Source: Janthinobacterium sp. LM6
GTDB taxonomy: Bacteria; Pseudomonadota; Gammaproteobacteria; Burkholderiales; Burkholderiaceae_D
DNA length: 64,000 nucleotides
Direction of reading: 5' to 3'
Assembly (NCBI RefSeq): GCF_002002885.1
Contig: NZ_CP019510.1
Location: 6,224,465 to 6,288,464, forward strand
Notes under the pieces: model-generated
Told to the model about the DNA's origin: nothing
Database searches by the model: none
The model's input: only the letters and a program-made list of their open reading frames with translations
Position numbers and translations under genes: made by a program
Part shown: positions 50,152 through 57,766 of the stretch, in pieces
Layout: each line of letters begins with the position of its first letter
How positions within the stretch are numbered: position 1 is the stretch's first letter

Positions 50152-51939
50152 TCAGGCGACCAGGGGACGGGGATCTTTCAGGTATTGCTCGCGGATGGCC
50201 TTGGCCGACCAGTAGGTCAGCGCGCAAGCGAGGCCCGTCGGGTTGTAGCCGATGCCGACCGGGAACACGCTGGAACCGACGGCAAACACGTTGTGCACGT
50301 CCCAGCTCTGCAGGTAGCGGTTGACGACGCTGGTCTTGCGGTCCGCGCCCATGGCCGTGCCGCCCGCCCAGTGGGTGGTCTGGTAGTTGCGCAAGTCGAG
50401 GTGGTCACCCACGTTCTTGACGGACACCTTGATCGATTCCGGATTCATGGCCTCGGCCACCTTCATCATCTTGTCCGTGACGAAACGACTCATCTTGATG
50501 TCGTTTTCCTTCCAGTCGAAGGTAAAGCGCAGCAATTGCTGGCCATACTTGTCCGTGTAGGTCGGGTCGAGGTCGACATAGCAGTCGCGATACGTCATGT
50601 TGGCGCCGTGGCAGTCGAACGAGACCGTGTTCAGGTAACTCTTCTTGACGGCCTTTTTCCAGGCCGAACCCCAGGCGGGCGTGCCGTCCGGCGTGGCGAT
50701 GCCGGAAATGGGCTTGGAGCCGGCCGGGTTGCACCAGGCGGGCGAACCGCCGACGAAGCCCAGCGGGCCATGGTCGAAATTGTCGCCATTCCAGTCATCG
50801 AGCGCGACGCCGGTGCCGCCGGCGCCGATGAACGGGTTGGTGTTCGTGTCTTCCTTGAAGAAAGTCTGGATGGTCGACATCATCTGGTAGGCGATATTGC
50901 GTCCCACCACGCCTTCATTGCTGACGGGGTCATACGGCTTGCCGATGCCCGACAGCAGGAACAGATGCGCATTGTTGTAGGCAAACGCACTGGCGATGAC
51001 CAGGTCGGCCGGCTGCTCGACGGCTTTGCCGTCCGCATTGATGTAGGTCACGCCCGTCGCGCGTTTTTTGCTGCCGTCGAGGTTGATGCGCACGACGTTG
51101 CAGTTGGCGCGCAATTCAAAGTTCGCCACCATGCGCAGGGCCGGCATGATGTTGACGTTGGGCGACGCCTTGGAATAGTTGTAGCAGGCGTAGCCGGAGC
51201 AGAAACCGCAGAAGTTGCACGGTCCCATCTGGCAGCCGTACGGGTTCGTGTACGGGCCGGACGCGTTCGACGAAGCGTTGACGAAGGGGTGGTAGCCGAC
51301 GGCCTTGGCCGCGCGGCGGAACAGTTCGGCCGTATACGGCACTTTTTGCGGCGCCAGCGCGTAATTGTCGGAGCGGTCGCCCTCGAACACATTGCCGTCG
51401 CCGACGACGATGCCGTTGACCTTATATGCCTGGCCCGAGGTGCCGAAGACTTTTTCCACAAAATCGAAGTGCGGCTCCAGCTCGGCGTAGGTCACGCCAA
51501 AATCCTGGATCGTCATGCCTTCGGGAATGAATTTCTTGCCGTAGCGGCGTTCGTAATGGCTGCGGATCTGCAGCTCTTCCGGCAAGACGCGCCAGTGCAT
51601 GCCAGACCAGTGCAAGCCGGCGCCGCCCACGCCCGTGCCGGGCTTGAAGGCGCCGATCTGGCGATACGGCACGGCCACGCCCGTGATGCTGTGACGGAAG
51701 GTGAATGTGCTTTTCGACATGTCCTGGAACAGCTTGCTGCGCTGGATATACGTCAGCTCGTCGAGGGTCTTCGGATAGGCGCCGTCGGGATAGGTGTCGC
51801 GGTACTCGCCGCGTTCCAGCGCGACCACGTTCAGGCCCGCTTCCGTCAATTCCTTGGCCATGATGGCGCCGGTCCAGCCGAAGCCGACAATCACGGCATC
51901 GACAGGCTTCATTGTTACATCGGGTTTGATATCACTCAT
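50152..51939 (-). CDS. GMC-family FAD oxidoreductase (gluconate 2-dehydrogenase-like large subunit)
   Basis: 595 residues. N-terminal FAD-binding VGFGWTGAIMAKELTEAG with distal ALERG; C-terminal GMC active-site region with H in WDVHNVFAVG and N in GYNPTG. A cysteine-rich segment C-QMGP-C-NF-C-GF-C-SGYA-C (about 240-255) suggests an iron-sulfur cluster, as reported for FAD-glucose and fructose dehydrogenases. It oxidises a sugar or sugar acid; electrons leave through the cytochrome subunit. There is no Tat signal, so it is probably carried out by the Tat-signal-bearing small subunit. The exact substrate is not determinable. Confidence 0.9.
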   Translation of the reverse strand: MSDIKPDVTMKPVDAVIVGFGWTGAIMAKELTEAGLNVVALERGEYRDTYPDGAYPKTLDELTYIQRSKLFQDMSKSTFTFRHSITGVAVPYRQIGAFKPGTGVGGAGLHWSGMHWRVLPEELQIRSHYERRYGKKFIPEGMTIQDFGVTYAELEPHFDFVEKVFGTSGQAYKVNGIVVGDGNVFEGDRSDNYALAPQKVPYTAELFRRAAKAVGYHPFVNASSNASGPYTNPYGCQMGPCNFCGFCSGYACYNYSKASPNVNIMPALRMVANFELRANCNVVRINLDGSKKRATGVTYINADGKAVEQPADLVIASAFAYNNAHLFLLSGIGKPYDPVSNEGVVGRNIAYQMMSTIQTFFKEDTNTNPFIGAGGTGVALDDWNGDNFDHGPLGFVGGSPAWCNPAGSKPISGIATPDGTPAWGSAWKKAVKKSYLNTVSFDCHGANMTYRDCYVDLDPTYTDKYGQQLLRFTFDWKENDIKMSRFVTDKMMKVAEAMNPESIKVSVKNVGDHLDLRNYQTTHWAGGTAMGADRKTSVVNRYLQSWDVHNVFAVGSSVFPVGIGYNPTGLACALTYWSAKAIREQYLKDPRPLVA

Positions 51940-52056
51940 GATGGGTTTTCTTTTTCTTTGATCTGCTACGAATAACTGAAAAGGTTCAGGGCAAGGCGCA
52001 TTGCCGCAGGCAGTACGCTAGTACGACCAGGCAGTGCAACGCCGCCATGGACGTTT

Positions 52057-52749
52057 TCAGGCGATGGATACCGGCGGCAACGGGTATTTCTTGCCGTACT
52101 GTTCCACCCAATCCATGTAGTCGGCGCGCGCGCCGGGGAAACCGACCATCTTCCAGGCCAGCATGTCCTTGTTGCCGCCGTGCACGGGGTCGCAAAAATA
52201 GCCTTCGCGCGTGTTTTGCAGCAGCTGGTTGAAAAAGACTTTCGATGGCACTGCGCCGATGTCCAGGGTGCCCTTTTGCAATTGCGTGATGACGGCATCG
52301 CGCTCGGCCGCGTTCAGCTGCACGAAAGGCTTGCCCGACTGTTTATTGACGGCTACGTTGACGCCGGCCAGGGCGCTCTGGTACAGCTCGCGCGGCGCCA
52401 TGTGGAACTGGTAGCCGAACTGTTCGATCGACGGCACGAACGGCCCCTGCATGTACCACAGCGCGCCATACGCGTAAGGCGTGTTCATCTGCGCATCGAT
52501 GAATTCATGCGCGCCCGACTCCAGCGCGCCCGGTCCTTCACCGTCGGCCGGGATCAGCCGGTCGACCAGCGCCGTCAGGGTGGCCCATTCGGTGGCGTCG
52601 AAAAAGCGCGGTTTGTAGGCAGGCTGGTCCTTGGAGACGGCCATGGCCAGGCCGCCGCCGGCCCCGGCCAGCAAGGCCACGGCAGGCGCGGCGCCGACGG
52701 CCTTGCGCAGGAAGTTACGCCGATGGGGCGAAATCCCGATGATTTTCAT
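52057..52749 (-). CDS. Gluconate 2-dehydrogenase subunit 3 family protein (Tat-exported)
   Basis: 230 residues. Twin-arginine signal HRRNFLRKAVGAAPAVALLAG at the N-terminus, then the subunit-3 domain (FDATEWATLTALVDRLIPADGEGPGALESG). It is the small subunit that assembles with, and helps export, the GMC flavoprotein. First gene of the three-gene operon; 117 bp with no visible terminator separate it from the flavoprotein gene. GAGGAAA precedes the ATG. Expression is likely controlled by the divergent TetR regulator. Confidence 0.9.
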   Translation of the reverse strand: MKIIGISPHRRNFLRKAVGAAPAVALLAGAGGGLAMAVSKDQPAYKPRFFDATEWATLTALVDRLIPADGEGPGALESGAHEFIDAQMNTPYAYGALWYMQGPFVPSIEQFGYQFHMAPRELYQSALAGVNVAVNKQSGKPFVQLNAAERDAVITQLQKGTLDIGAVPSKVFFNQLLQNTREGYFCDPVHGGNKDMLAWKMVGFPGARADYMDWVEQYGKKYPLPPVSIA

Positions 52750-52884
52750 AGGTTTTCCTCAGGCGGCACGAGCCGCCACAGTGATGGATGTGGGAGTCAG
52801 ACAGAAAATGCGGACATGCGCCGCGGAGAGTGCAGAGTTCACGTTGGAAAGACTGGGATGATCGCGGCGCTCCACCATCAATCT

Positions 52885-52902
52885 CCTGGTTAGTTGACCA
52901 GG
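52885..52902. promoter_or_regulatory. Inverted repeat in the tetR/GMC-operon intergenic region
   Basis: CCTGGT and ACCAGG are perfect inverted repeats around TAGTTG. A possible second operator or a small hairpin in the leader of the minus-strand operon. Confidence 0.4.
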
Positions 52903-52906
52903 ATGA

Positions 52907-52935
52907 TTGACAAGCAGTTGCTTTGCATTTACGGT
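52907..52935 (+). promoter_or_regulatory. Candidate tetR promoter overlapping the operator
   Basis: -35 TTGACA (52907-52912), 17-bp spacer, weak -10 TACGGT (52930-52935). The -10 lies inside the palindrome at 52930-52945, as expected for an autorepressed tetR gene. Confidence 0.45.
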
Positions 52936-52945
52936 GCGCATCGTA
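52930..52945. promoter_or_regulatory. Candidate TetR operator
   Basis: TACGGTGCGCATCGTA is a 16-bp inverted repeat matching its own reverse complement at 14 of 16 positions. It lies 37 bp before the tetR start and between the divergent genes. Confidence 0.55.
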
Positions 52946-52981
52946 CCATAATTAAAAGAAACATTCAGAGACAGGTTTAAC

Positions 52982-53545
52982 GTGATCAAAAAAGAGGCAG
53001 CGGCGCGTGGCCGCCCGCGCAAGGCGGGTGTGGAAGATGCGGTATTGGAAGCGATCGTCCTGCTGGTGCGCCAGCATGGACTGGAAGCGGTGACGATACA
53101 GATGGTGGCCGACGTGGCCGGCGTGGGGCGCCAGACGATCTACCGGCGCTGGCCGCGCCGCGAAGACATGCTGCTCGACGCGCTCGTCAAGCGCACGGCG
53201 GAAAAGCTGCAGCGCGCGCTCGACATGCCGGACGGCCAGGAAATCGAGGCGATCTGCGCGCGCATCTTCGACAACCTGAACGCCGACGGACGCTTCACCT
53301 GCGATTTATTGGTGCTGATCCACAACGATGCGGCCGCGCAACTACGCTTTCGCGAGCAGATCGTCGCGCCGTGGATCAGCCTGGTGGTGCAGCGCCTGGT
53401 CAACATCGGCGTGCGCGCCGACCTCGACCTGCGCCTGTTCGCCTTCATGCTGCAATCGGCGCTCGTGTACCAGATGCAGCTGGGCGGCCAGCTCGACGAT
53501 GCCCTGCAGGAGCGGTGCTGCCGCTTTATCCGCAGCATGCTCTAG
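52982..53545 (+). CDS. TetR/AcrR-family transcriptional regulator
   Basis: 187 residues starting at GTG. N-terminal TetR helix-turn-helix (residues about 12-62: VEDAVLEAIVLLVRQHGLEAVTIQMVADVAGVGRQTIYRRWPRREDML), then a helical ligand-binding domain. Divergent from the GMC dehydrogenase operon across 232 bp that hold a palindrome, so it probably represses that operon and itself until a ligand binds. The following aldo/keto reductase gene (53-bp gap) may belong to the same regulon. Confidence 0.9.
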   Translation: MIKKEAAARGRPRKAGVEDAVLEAIVLLVRQHGLEAVTIQMVADVAGVGRQTIYRRWPRREDMLLDALVKRTAEKLQRALDMPDGQEIEAICARIFDNLNADGRFTCDLLVLIHNDAAAQLRFREQIVAPWISLVVQRLVNIGVRADLDLRLFAFMLQSALVYQMQLGGQLDDALQERCCRFIRSML

Positions 53546-53598
53546 CACTGGATATAATCGTGGCGTAACCTTCTACGCCACCACCAGAAAGCCAGCCC

Positions 53599-54525
53599 AT
53601 GAGCCATGTATTTCCCGCCAGCCTGCAAGCGCCGCGCAGCCGTTTAAGCGGCAACGGTCCCGAACTGTCGCGCATCGTCGCCGGCATGTGGCGCATCGGC
53701 GAGTGGAATATGTCTGCGCAGCAACGCCTGGCCTTCATCGAGCAATGCCTGGCGCTGGGCGTATCGAGCTTCGACCATGCCGACATCTATGGCGATTACA
53801 GCGCCGAAGGCCTGTTCGGCGAAGCGCTGGCCCTGCAGCCGGGCTTGCGCGACAAGATGGAGCTGGTCAGCAAGTGCGGCATCAAGCTGCTGTCGCCGCA
53901 CCGTCCCGGCCATGCCATCCAGCATTACGACACGAGCGCGGCGCACATCACCAGTTCCGTGGAACACACCTTGCGCCAGTTGCACACGGACCGCCTGGAC
54001 TTGCTGCTGATCCACCGCCCCGACCCGCTGATGGATTTCGACGAGATCGCCGGTGCCTTCACGCAATTGAAAGCGGCGGGCAAGGTCTTGCACTTTGGCG
54101 TGTCGAATTTCAGCCGCCACCAGTTCGAGTGCCTGCACCGGCGCTTCCCGCTGGTGACGAACCAGGTGGAATTTTCGCCGCTGCACGTGACGCCGCTGTT
54201 CGATGAAACCTTCGACGGCTTGCAGGACGTGGGAGTGGCGCCGATGATCTGGTCGCCGCTGGCGGGCGGACGGCTGTTCCAGGGCGGCGATGCGAATGTG
54301 GAGAATTTGCGCAATGTCATCAAGCAGATCGCGGATCAACTGCAGCGTCCGTTTGCCAGCGTGGTGTTCGCCTGGATCATGCAACTGCCATGCCGCCCCC
54401 TGCCGCTGACGGGCACGGGCCGCATCGAAGCCGTCGGCGTGGCCGTGGAAGGCACGCAATTTTCGCTCAGCCGCAGCGACTGGTTCGCCATCCTGCGCGC
54501 CGCGCGCGGGCACGAGGTGGCTTAA
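53599..54525 (+). CDS. Aldo/keto reductase (YdhF-like)
   Basis: 308 residues. The AKR tetrad is visible: Asp in SSFDHADIYGDY, Tyr in the same motif, Lys in ELVSKCG and His in LLIHRPDPL. NADPH-binding elements lie near the end (MIWSPLAGGRLFQGG, LPLTGTGRIEA). The overall layout is that of E. coli YdhF oxidoreductases of unknown natural substrate. Possibly co-transcribed with tetR. Confidence 0.9.
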   Translation: MSHVFPASLQAPRSRLSGNGPELSRIVAGMWRIGEWNMSAQQRLAFIEQCLALGVSSFDHADIYGDYSAEGLFGEALALQPGLRDKMELVSKCGIKLLSPHRPGHAIQHYDTSAAHITSSVEHTLRQLHTDRLDLLLIHRPDPLMDFDEIAGAFTQLKAAGKVLHFGVSNFSRHQFECLHRRFPLVTNQVEFSPLHVTPLFDETFDGLQDVGVAPMIWSPLAGGRLFQGGDANVENLRNVIKQIADQLQRPFASVVFAWIMQLPCRPLPLTGTGRIEAVGVAVEGTQFSLSRSDWFAILRAARGHEVA

Positions 54526-54530
54526 CACTT

Positions 54531-54666
54531 AGAAGGTCTAACAACCGTAGCGAGCGGCAGCGAGTTGTGGCGGAGAAGCGCAGCTGTGCGAATACACGGG
54601 GACGCCGAGTCAGTGAGCATCGCAGGCCGCAAATCGCGACGCGCAGTAGGTTTTTAGGCGTTCTAG
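54531..54666. repeat. Intergenic element with imperfect terminal inverted repeats
   Basis: The 137-bp gap between the aldo/keto reductase and pssA genes is bounded by AGAAGGTCTAACAACC (left) and, on the opposite strand, AGAACGCCTAAAAACC (right), 12 of 16 identical. The inside is GC-rich with short repeats (GTAGCGAGCGGCAGCGAG). The right end overlaps the pssA stop codon. No coding potential. I think it is a dispersed non-coding repeat (MITE- or REP-like); copy number cannot be judged from one window. Confidence 0.45.
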
Positions 54667-55469
54667 TCTATCTCGTCCGGGTCGTTGAACACTTGAGGCA
54701 GCGCAATGCCGCGCCATCCCAGGTGCCACGCCAGGTTGAGCAGCAGGGTGGCGGCGATGTAGACGGCGAAGAACAGCGCGAAGAAGCTGGTCTTCAGCCA
54801 CACCAGCAGGGCGACGGCAAGGATCAGCACCAGCAGCGCGGCCAGGCTTTTCTTTTGCTTGGAGCTGGGGAAACGCAAGGTCGACACCATCAGGCTGCCC
54901 ACGCCCACCAACAATAGCATCAGCAGATAGCTGTGCAGCATGGAATCGATGGGCGCCGGCCAGGCCACCACGACGGCCGCCACGCAAGCGGCCCCGGCCG
55001 TGATCGGCATGCCGACGAAATACAGGGGATCGGTCCGTCCCACGTTCACATTGAAGCGCGCCAGGCGCATGGCGCCGCACGCGACAAAGAAGAAGCTGGC
55101 CATGCCGCCAAAGCGCAGCAGCAGCGGATCGTGCACGCCCATCTGCACGAAGCCGTAGCAATACAGCAATACGGCCGGGGCGCAGCCGAAATTCATCACG
55201 TCGGCGATGGAATCGAGCTGCACGCCGAACTGCGAGCTGGTGTTCGTCAGGCGCGCCACGTAGCCGTCGAGCGCATCGAACACGCCGGCCAGCACCAGCA
55301 GCGCGGCCGCCAGCCGGTAATCGGCGGGGTTGCCGACACCGGCGTTATCGACGGAGATGACGATGCTGGCAAAACCGCAGGCTATCGAAAGCAAAGTCAC
55401 CATGCTGGGCAAGGCGTATTTGGCGCGCTGCAGGCGCGACTTGGGCAATGTGTTCAAATTTGTGGGCAA
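54663..55469 (-). CDS. pssA: CDP-diacylglycerol-serine O-phosphatidyltransferase
   Basis: 268 residues. Makes phosphatidylserine, the precursor of phosphatidylethanolamine, at the inner membrane. The CDP-alcohol phosphotransferase motif is complete: D65-x2-D68-G-x2-A-R73-x8-G82-x3-D86-x3-D90. About seven or eight transmembrane helices surround it. The start is probably TTG at 55469: a TGA lies immediately upstream, and the first ATG is only at residue 22. The terminal TAG lies in the inverted-repeat end of the adjacent intergenic element. Confidence 0.92.
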   Translation of the reverse strand: MPTNLNTLPKSRLQRAKYALPSMVTLLSIACGFASIVISVDNAGVGNPADYRLAAALLVLAGVFDALDGYVARLTNTSSQFGVQLDSIADVMNFGCAPAVLLYCYGFVQMGVHDPLLLRFGGMASFFFVACGAMRLARFNVNVGRTDPLYFVGMPITAGAACVAAVVVAWPAPIDSMLHSYLLMLLLVGVGSLMVSTLRFPSSKQKKSLAALLVLILAVALLVWLKTSFFALFFAVYIAATLLLNLAWHLGWRGIALPQVFNDPDEID

Positions 55470-55572
55470 TCAAAGAAATCGGAAATGAGGCAACGCAGCG
55501 GCAAACGCTGCACTATGCTCATTCTACCCTGCGCAGCTGCGGCAACGTCTGCGCACGAGCACGCGACATATC

Positions 55573-55600
55573 TTGTCATTGATGCTCTACGGCATATAAA
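55573..55600 (+). promoter_or_regulatory. Candidate promoter of the CAP-domain gene
   Basis: -35 TTGTCA (55573-55578), 16-bp spacer, -10 TATAAA (55595-55600). It lies 74 bp before the TTG start of the CAP-domain gene. Confidence 0.6.
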
Positions 55601-55673
55601 AATGCCTTAGAATCGTTTCACAGGGCAGCACGCCGGCCCCCACCGCTGCCCGCCTACCTATACAGGAGTCAAC

Positions 55674-56627
55674 TTGATTGTCTCGTCACTGCGTTGGAAG
55701 TACTGGATACCCGCCCTGCTGAGTGCAGCCCTGCTGAGCGCCTGCGGCGGCGGCGATAACGGCGACAAGACGTCGCTGAACACCTCGACCCAGGCCGGAC
55801 AGCTGACACAGGAGCCGGGCGCTCCCGTCCTCAGCAACAATATCGCCACCGATGGCTTCAACTGGATCAATTACCGGCGCAGCCAGATCGGCCTGGCGCC
55901 GCTGGTGCGCAATAGCCTGATCGACAACGCGGCACTCGGCCACTCCAATTATCTGAACAGCAATAATGTGGTGGTGCACAATCAAGTCAAAGGCAAGCCC
56001 GGCTTTACCGGCGAAACACTGTATGACCGCCTGAGCGCGTCCGGCTATGGCGTCACTTCCGTCTGGGGCGAAGTCATCGCGGGCATGGCGACCAATTCCG
56101 GTTTCTACATGGCGGAAAATCTGATCACGGCCGTGTATCACCGCTTCCTCATCTTTGAACCGGTCTTCAAGGAAGGCGGCGCCGGCGCGGCCGTCAACAA
56201 CAGCGGCTATGCGTATTTCACCACCGACCTGGCGGGCAACAGCCGCTACGGTCCCGGCTTGCCGGCCGGACAGATCGTCAGCTACCCGTTCGACGGACAG
56301 ACCAAGGTCGCCACCAGTTTCGCCAGCAATGAAGAGGAACCCGATCCCGTGCCCAACCAGGACGTGGTCGGCTACCCCATCAGCGTCCATGCGAATTTCG
56401 ACGCCACCCTCAGCGTGACGACATTCACCGTGCGCCAGCGTGGCGCCGGCGCGGACTTGACGGTACGCCTGCTCAGCAAGGAGACCGATGCCGTCAATAC
56501 ATCGCGCTCGGTGGCCGCCATCATCCCGCTGGCCCCCCTGCTGGCGGCCACCACCTATGACGTGAGTTTCATCGGCAAAGTCAGTGGCGCGAGCGTCACG
56601 CGCAGCTGGTCATTCACGACGCGTTAG
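55674..56627 (+). CDS. CAP/SCP-domain secreted lipoprotein
   Basis: 317 residues starting at TTG, with RBS CAGGAG (55662-55667). Lipoprotein signal with lipobox LLSAC, then a CAP domain at about 55-180 (WINYRRSQIGLAPLVRNSLIDNAALGHSNYL and a WGEVIAG block with the conserved Glu). The C-terminal 90 residues look like a beta-sandwich (Big-type: HANFDATLSVTTFTVRQ through TTYDVSFIGKVSG). CAP proteins bind lipids or act in the envelope; the role here is unknown. Confidence 0.88.
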   Translation: MIVSSLRWKYWIPALLSAALLSACGGGDNGDKTSLNTSTQAGQLTQEPGAPVLSNNIATDGFNWINYRRSQIGLAPLVRNSLIDNAALGHSNYLNSNNVVVHNQVKGKPGFTGETLYDRLSASGYGVTSVWGEVIAGMATNSGFYMAENLITAVYHRFLIFEPVFKEGGAGAAVNNSGYAYFTTDLAGNSRYGPGLPAGQIVSYPFDGQTKVATSFASNEEEPDPVPNQDVVGYPISVHANFDATLSVTTFTVRQRGAGADLTVRLLSKETDAVNTSRSVAAIIPLAPLLAATTYDVSFIGKVSGASVTRSWSFTTR

Positions 56628-56696
56628 TCTGGCAGCGTCTGCCAAGCGGACGCAGTAGCGAGGGCAACTGGATGTAAAATGGTGGATATTGCATGA

Positions 56697-57371
56697 ATGC
56701 AATTGACAAGTTTTGGGGCCCTCTGCACACCAGGCATGATGAAACCACACGCCACTTGCGATGATGATGCCGCCCTCGCGGCATCCGACATGGTCCGGAT
56801 TCTCGATGTCGAGAACGGACTGGGCCGCATCATGGGCGACCGCATCCTGTACCTGAAAATTCTGCGCCGCTTCCTGCATGACCACGGCACCACGCCGTGC
56901 CAGATCCGCGCCGAATTCGACACGGGCAACTATGCCTGCGCGCGCCTGAAGGCGCATACGCTGAAGGGCGCCGCCGGCATGATAGGCGCGCACCACGTGC
57001 ACGGCCTGGCGGAGACGCTGGAGTCGGCACTGCGCGCGCAGGCGCCCGACCTGGCCCGGCAGATGCTGCAGCTGGAACTGGCCCAGGATCAATTGCTGGG
57101 CGCGGTCAGCAGCATGCTGGGCACGCCGGAGGCGACCCACACGGCGGCGCAGGACGTGGCGCCCGATCCGGCCGCGCCCGCCATCCAGCTGCTGCTGGCG
57201 CGCCTGGCCAGCCACCTGCGCGAAGGCGACGGCGCGGCCATCGACATTCTGGAAAACTCGGCCAGCCTGCTGGCGGCCAGCCTGGGCGTGCACGTCTACC
57301 AGGAAGTGGCGGCTGCCGCGCATGAGTTCGACTACGACGGCGCGCTGGCGGCGCTGCTGCGGCGCCGCTAG
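56697..57371 (+). CDS. Hpt-domain phosphotransfer protein
   Basis: 224 residues. An Hpt domain at about 45-125 has the phospho-accepting His in KAHTLKGAAGMIGAHHV (H87). The second half repeats the helical pattern without a His motif. Stand-alone Hpt proteins relay phosphate between hybrid histidine kinases and response regulators; no partner gene is adjacent. The start is uncertain: GGTGGA lies 10 nt before the ATG at 56697, while ATGs at 56736 and 56739 are closer to the conserved part. Confidence 0.82.
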   Translation: MQLTSFGALCTPGMMKPHATCDDDAALAASDMVRILDVENGLGRIMGDRILYLKILRRFLHDHGTTPCQIRAEFDTGNYACARLKAHTLKGAAGMIGAHHVHGLAETLESALRAQAPDLARQMLQLELAQDQLLGAVSSMLGTPEATHTAAQDVAPDPAAPAIQLLLARLASHLREGDGAAIDILENSASLLAASLGVHVYQEVAAAAHEFDYDGALAALLRRR

Positions 57372-57386
57372 CATCCACGCCCAAGG

Positions 57387-57587
57387 TCAAGGGTGGTATT
57401 GCGCCTCTTCCGCGTAAGCCATGCCGCAACTCTTGCCGCAAAAGCGGCGCACGGCGTCGAGCGGCTTGTCGCAATACCAGCACGCGCCCTTCGGCGGCAA
57501 GGTGGCGATCAATTCCGGCATGGCGGGCAATCGTCGCGCCACGACCTCATCCCCGCATTCCACGACATCCGGCTGTTTGCTGTCCAT
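57387..57587 (-). CDS. Small protein with a four-cysteine zinc-ribbon-like motif
   Basis: 66 residues. CWYCDKPLDAVRRFCGKSC gives C-x2-C-x10-C-x3-C, a probable structural zinc site. The rest is short and charged. Upstream ribosome-binding site GGAAAG. Convergent with the Hpt gene (15 bp between stops). Function unknown. Confidence 0.65.
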   Translation of the reverse strand: MDSKQPDVVECGDEVVARRLPAMPELIATLPPKGACWYCDKPLDAVRRFCGKSCGMAYAEEAQYHP

Positions 57588-57766
57588 GGCGCTTCCTTTC
57601 CTAGCGGCACTTCAAGGCCGCTCAGCAAGATTACGTCAGCGCAGTTTGAAGCCCATGACATTTCTCAACGGCGGCCACGCTTGCCCCATCGGCGCCTTGA
57701 AATTTCCAAACGACAACGTTGTCACTTCACACTACAATCGGTGTTCCGTTCACTTGCGCGCCTGCC

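Noticed and set aside
54526..54662. Small RNA gene in the gap before pssA
   Set aside because: No promoter-like boxes with a terminator could be paired; the inverted-repeat element explanation fits better.
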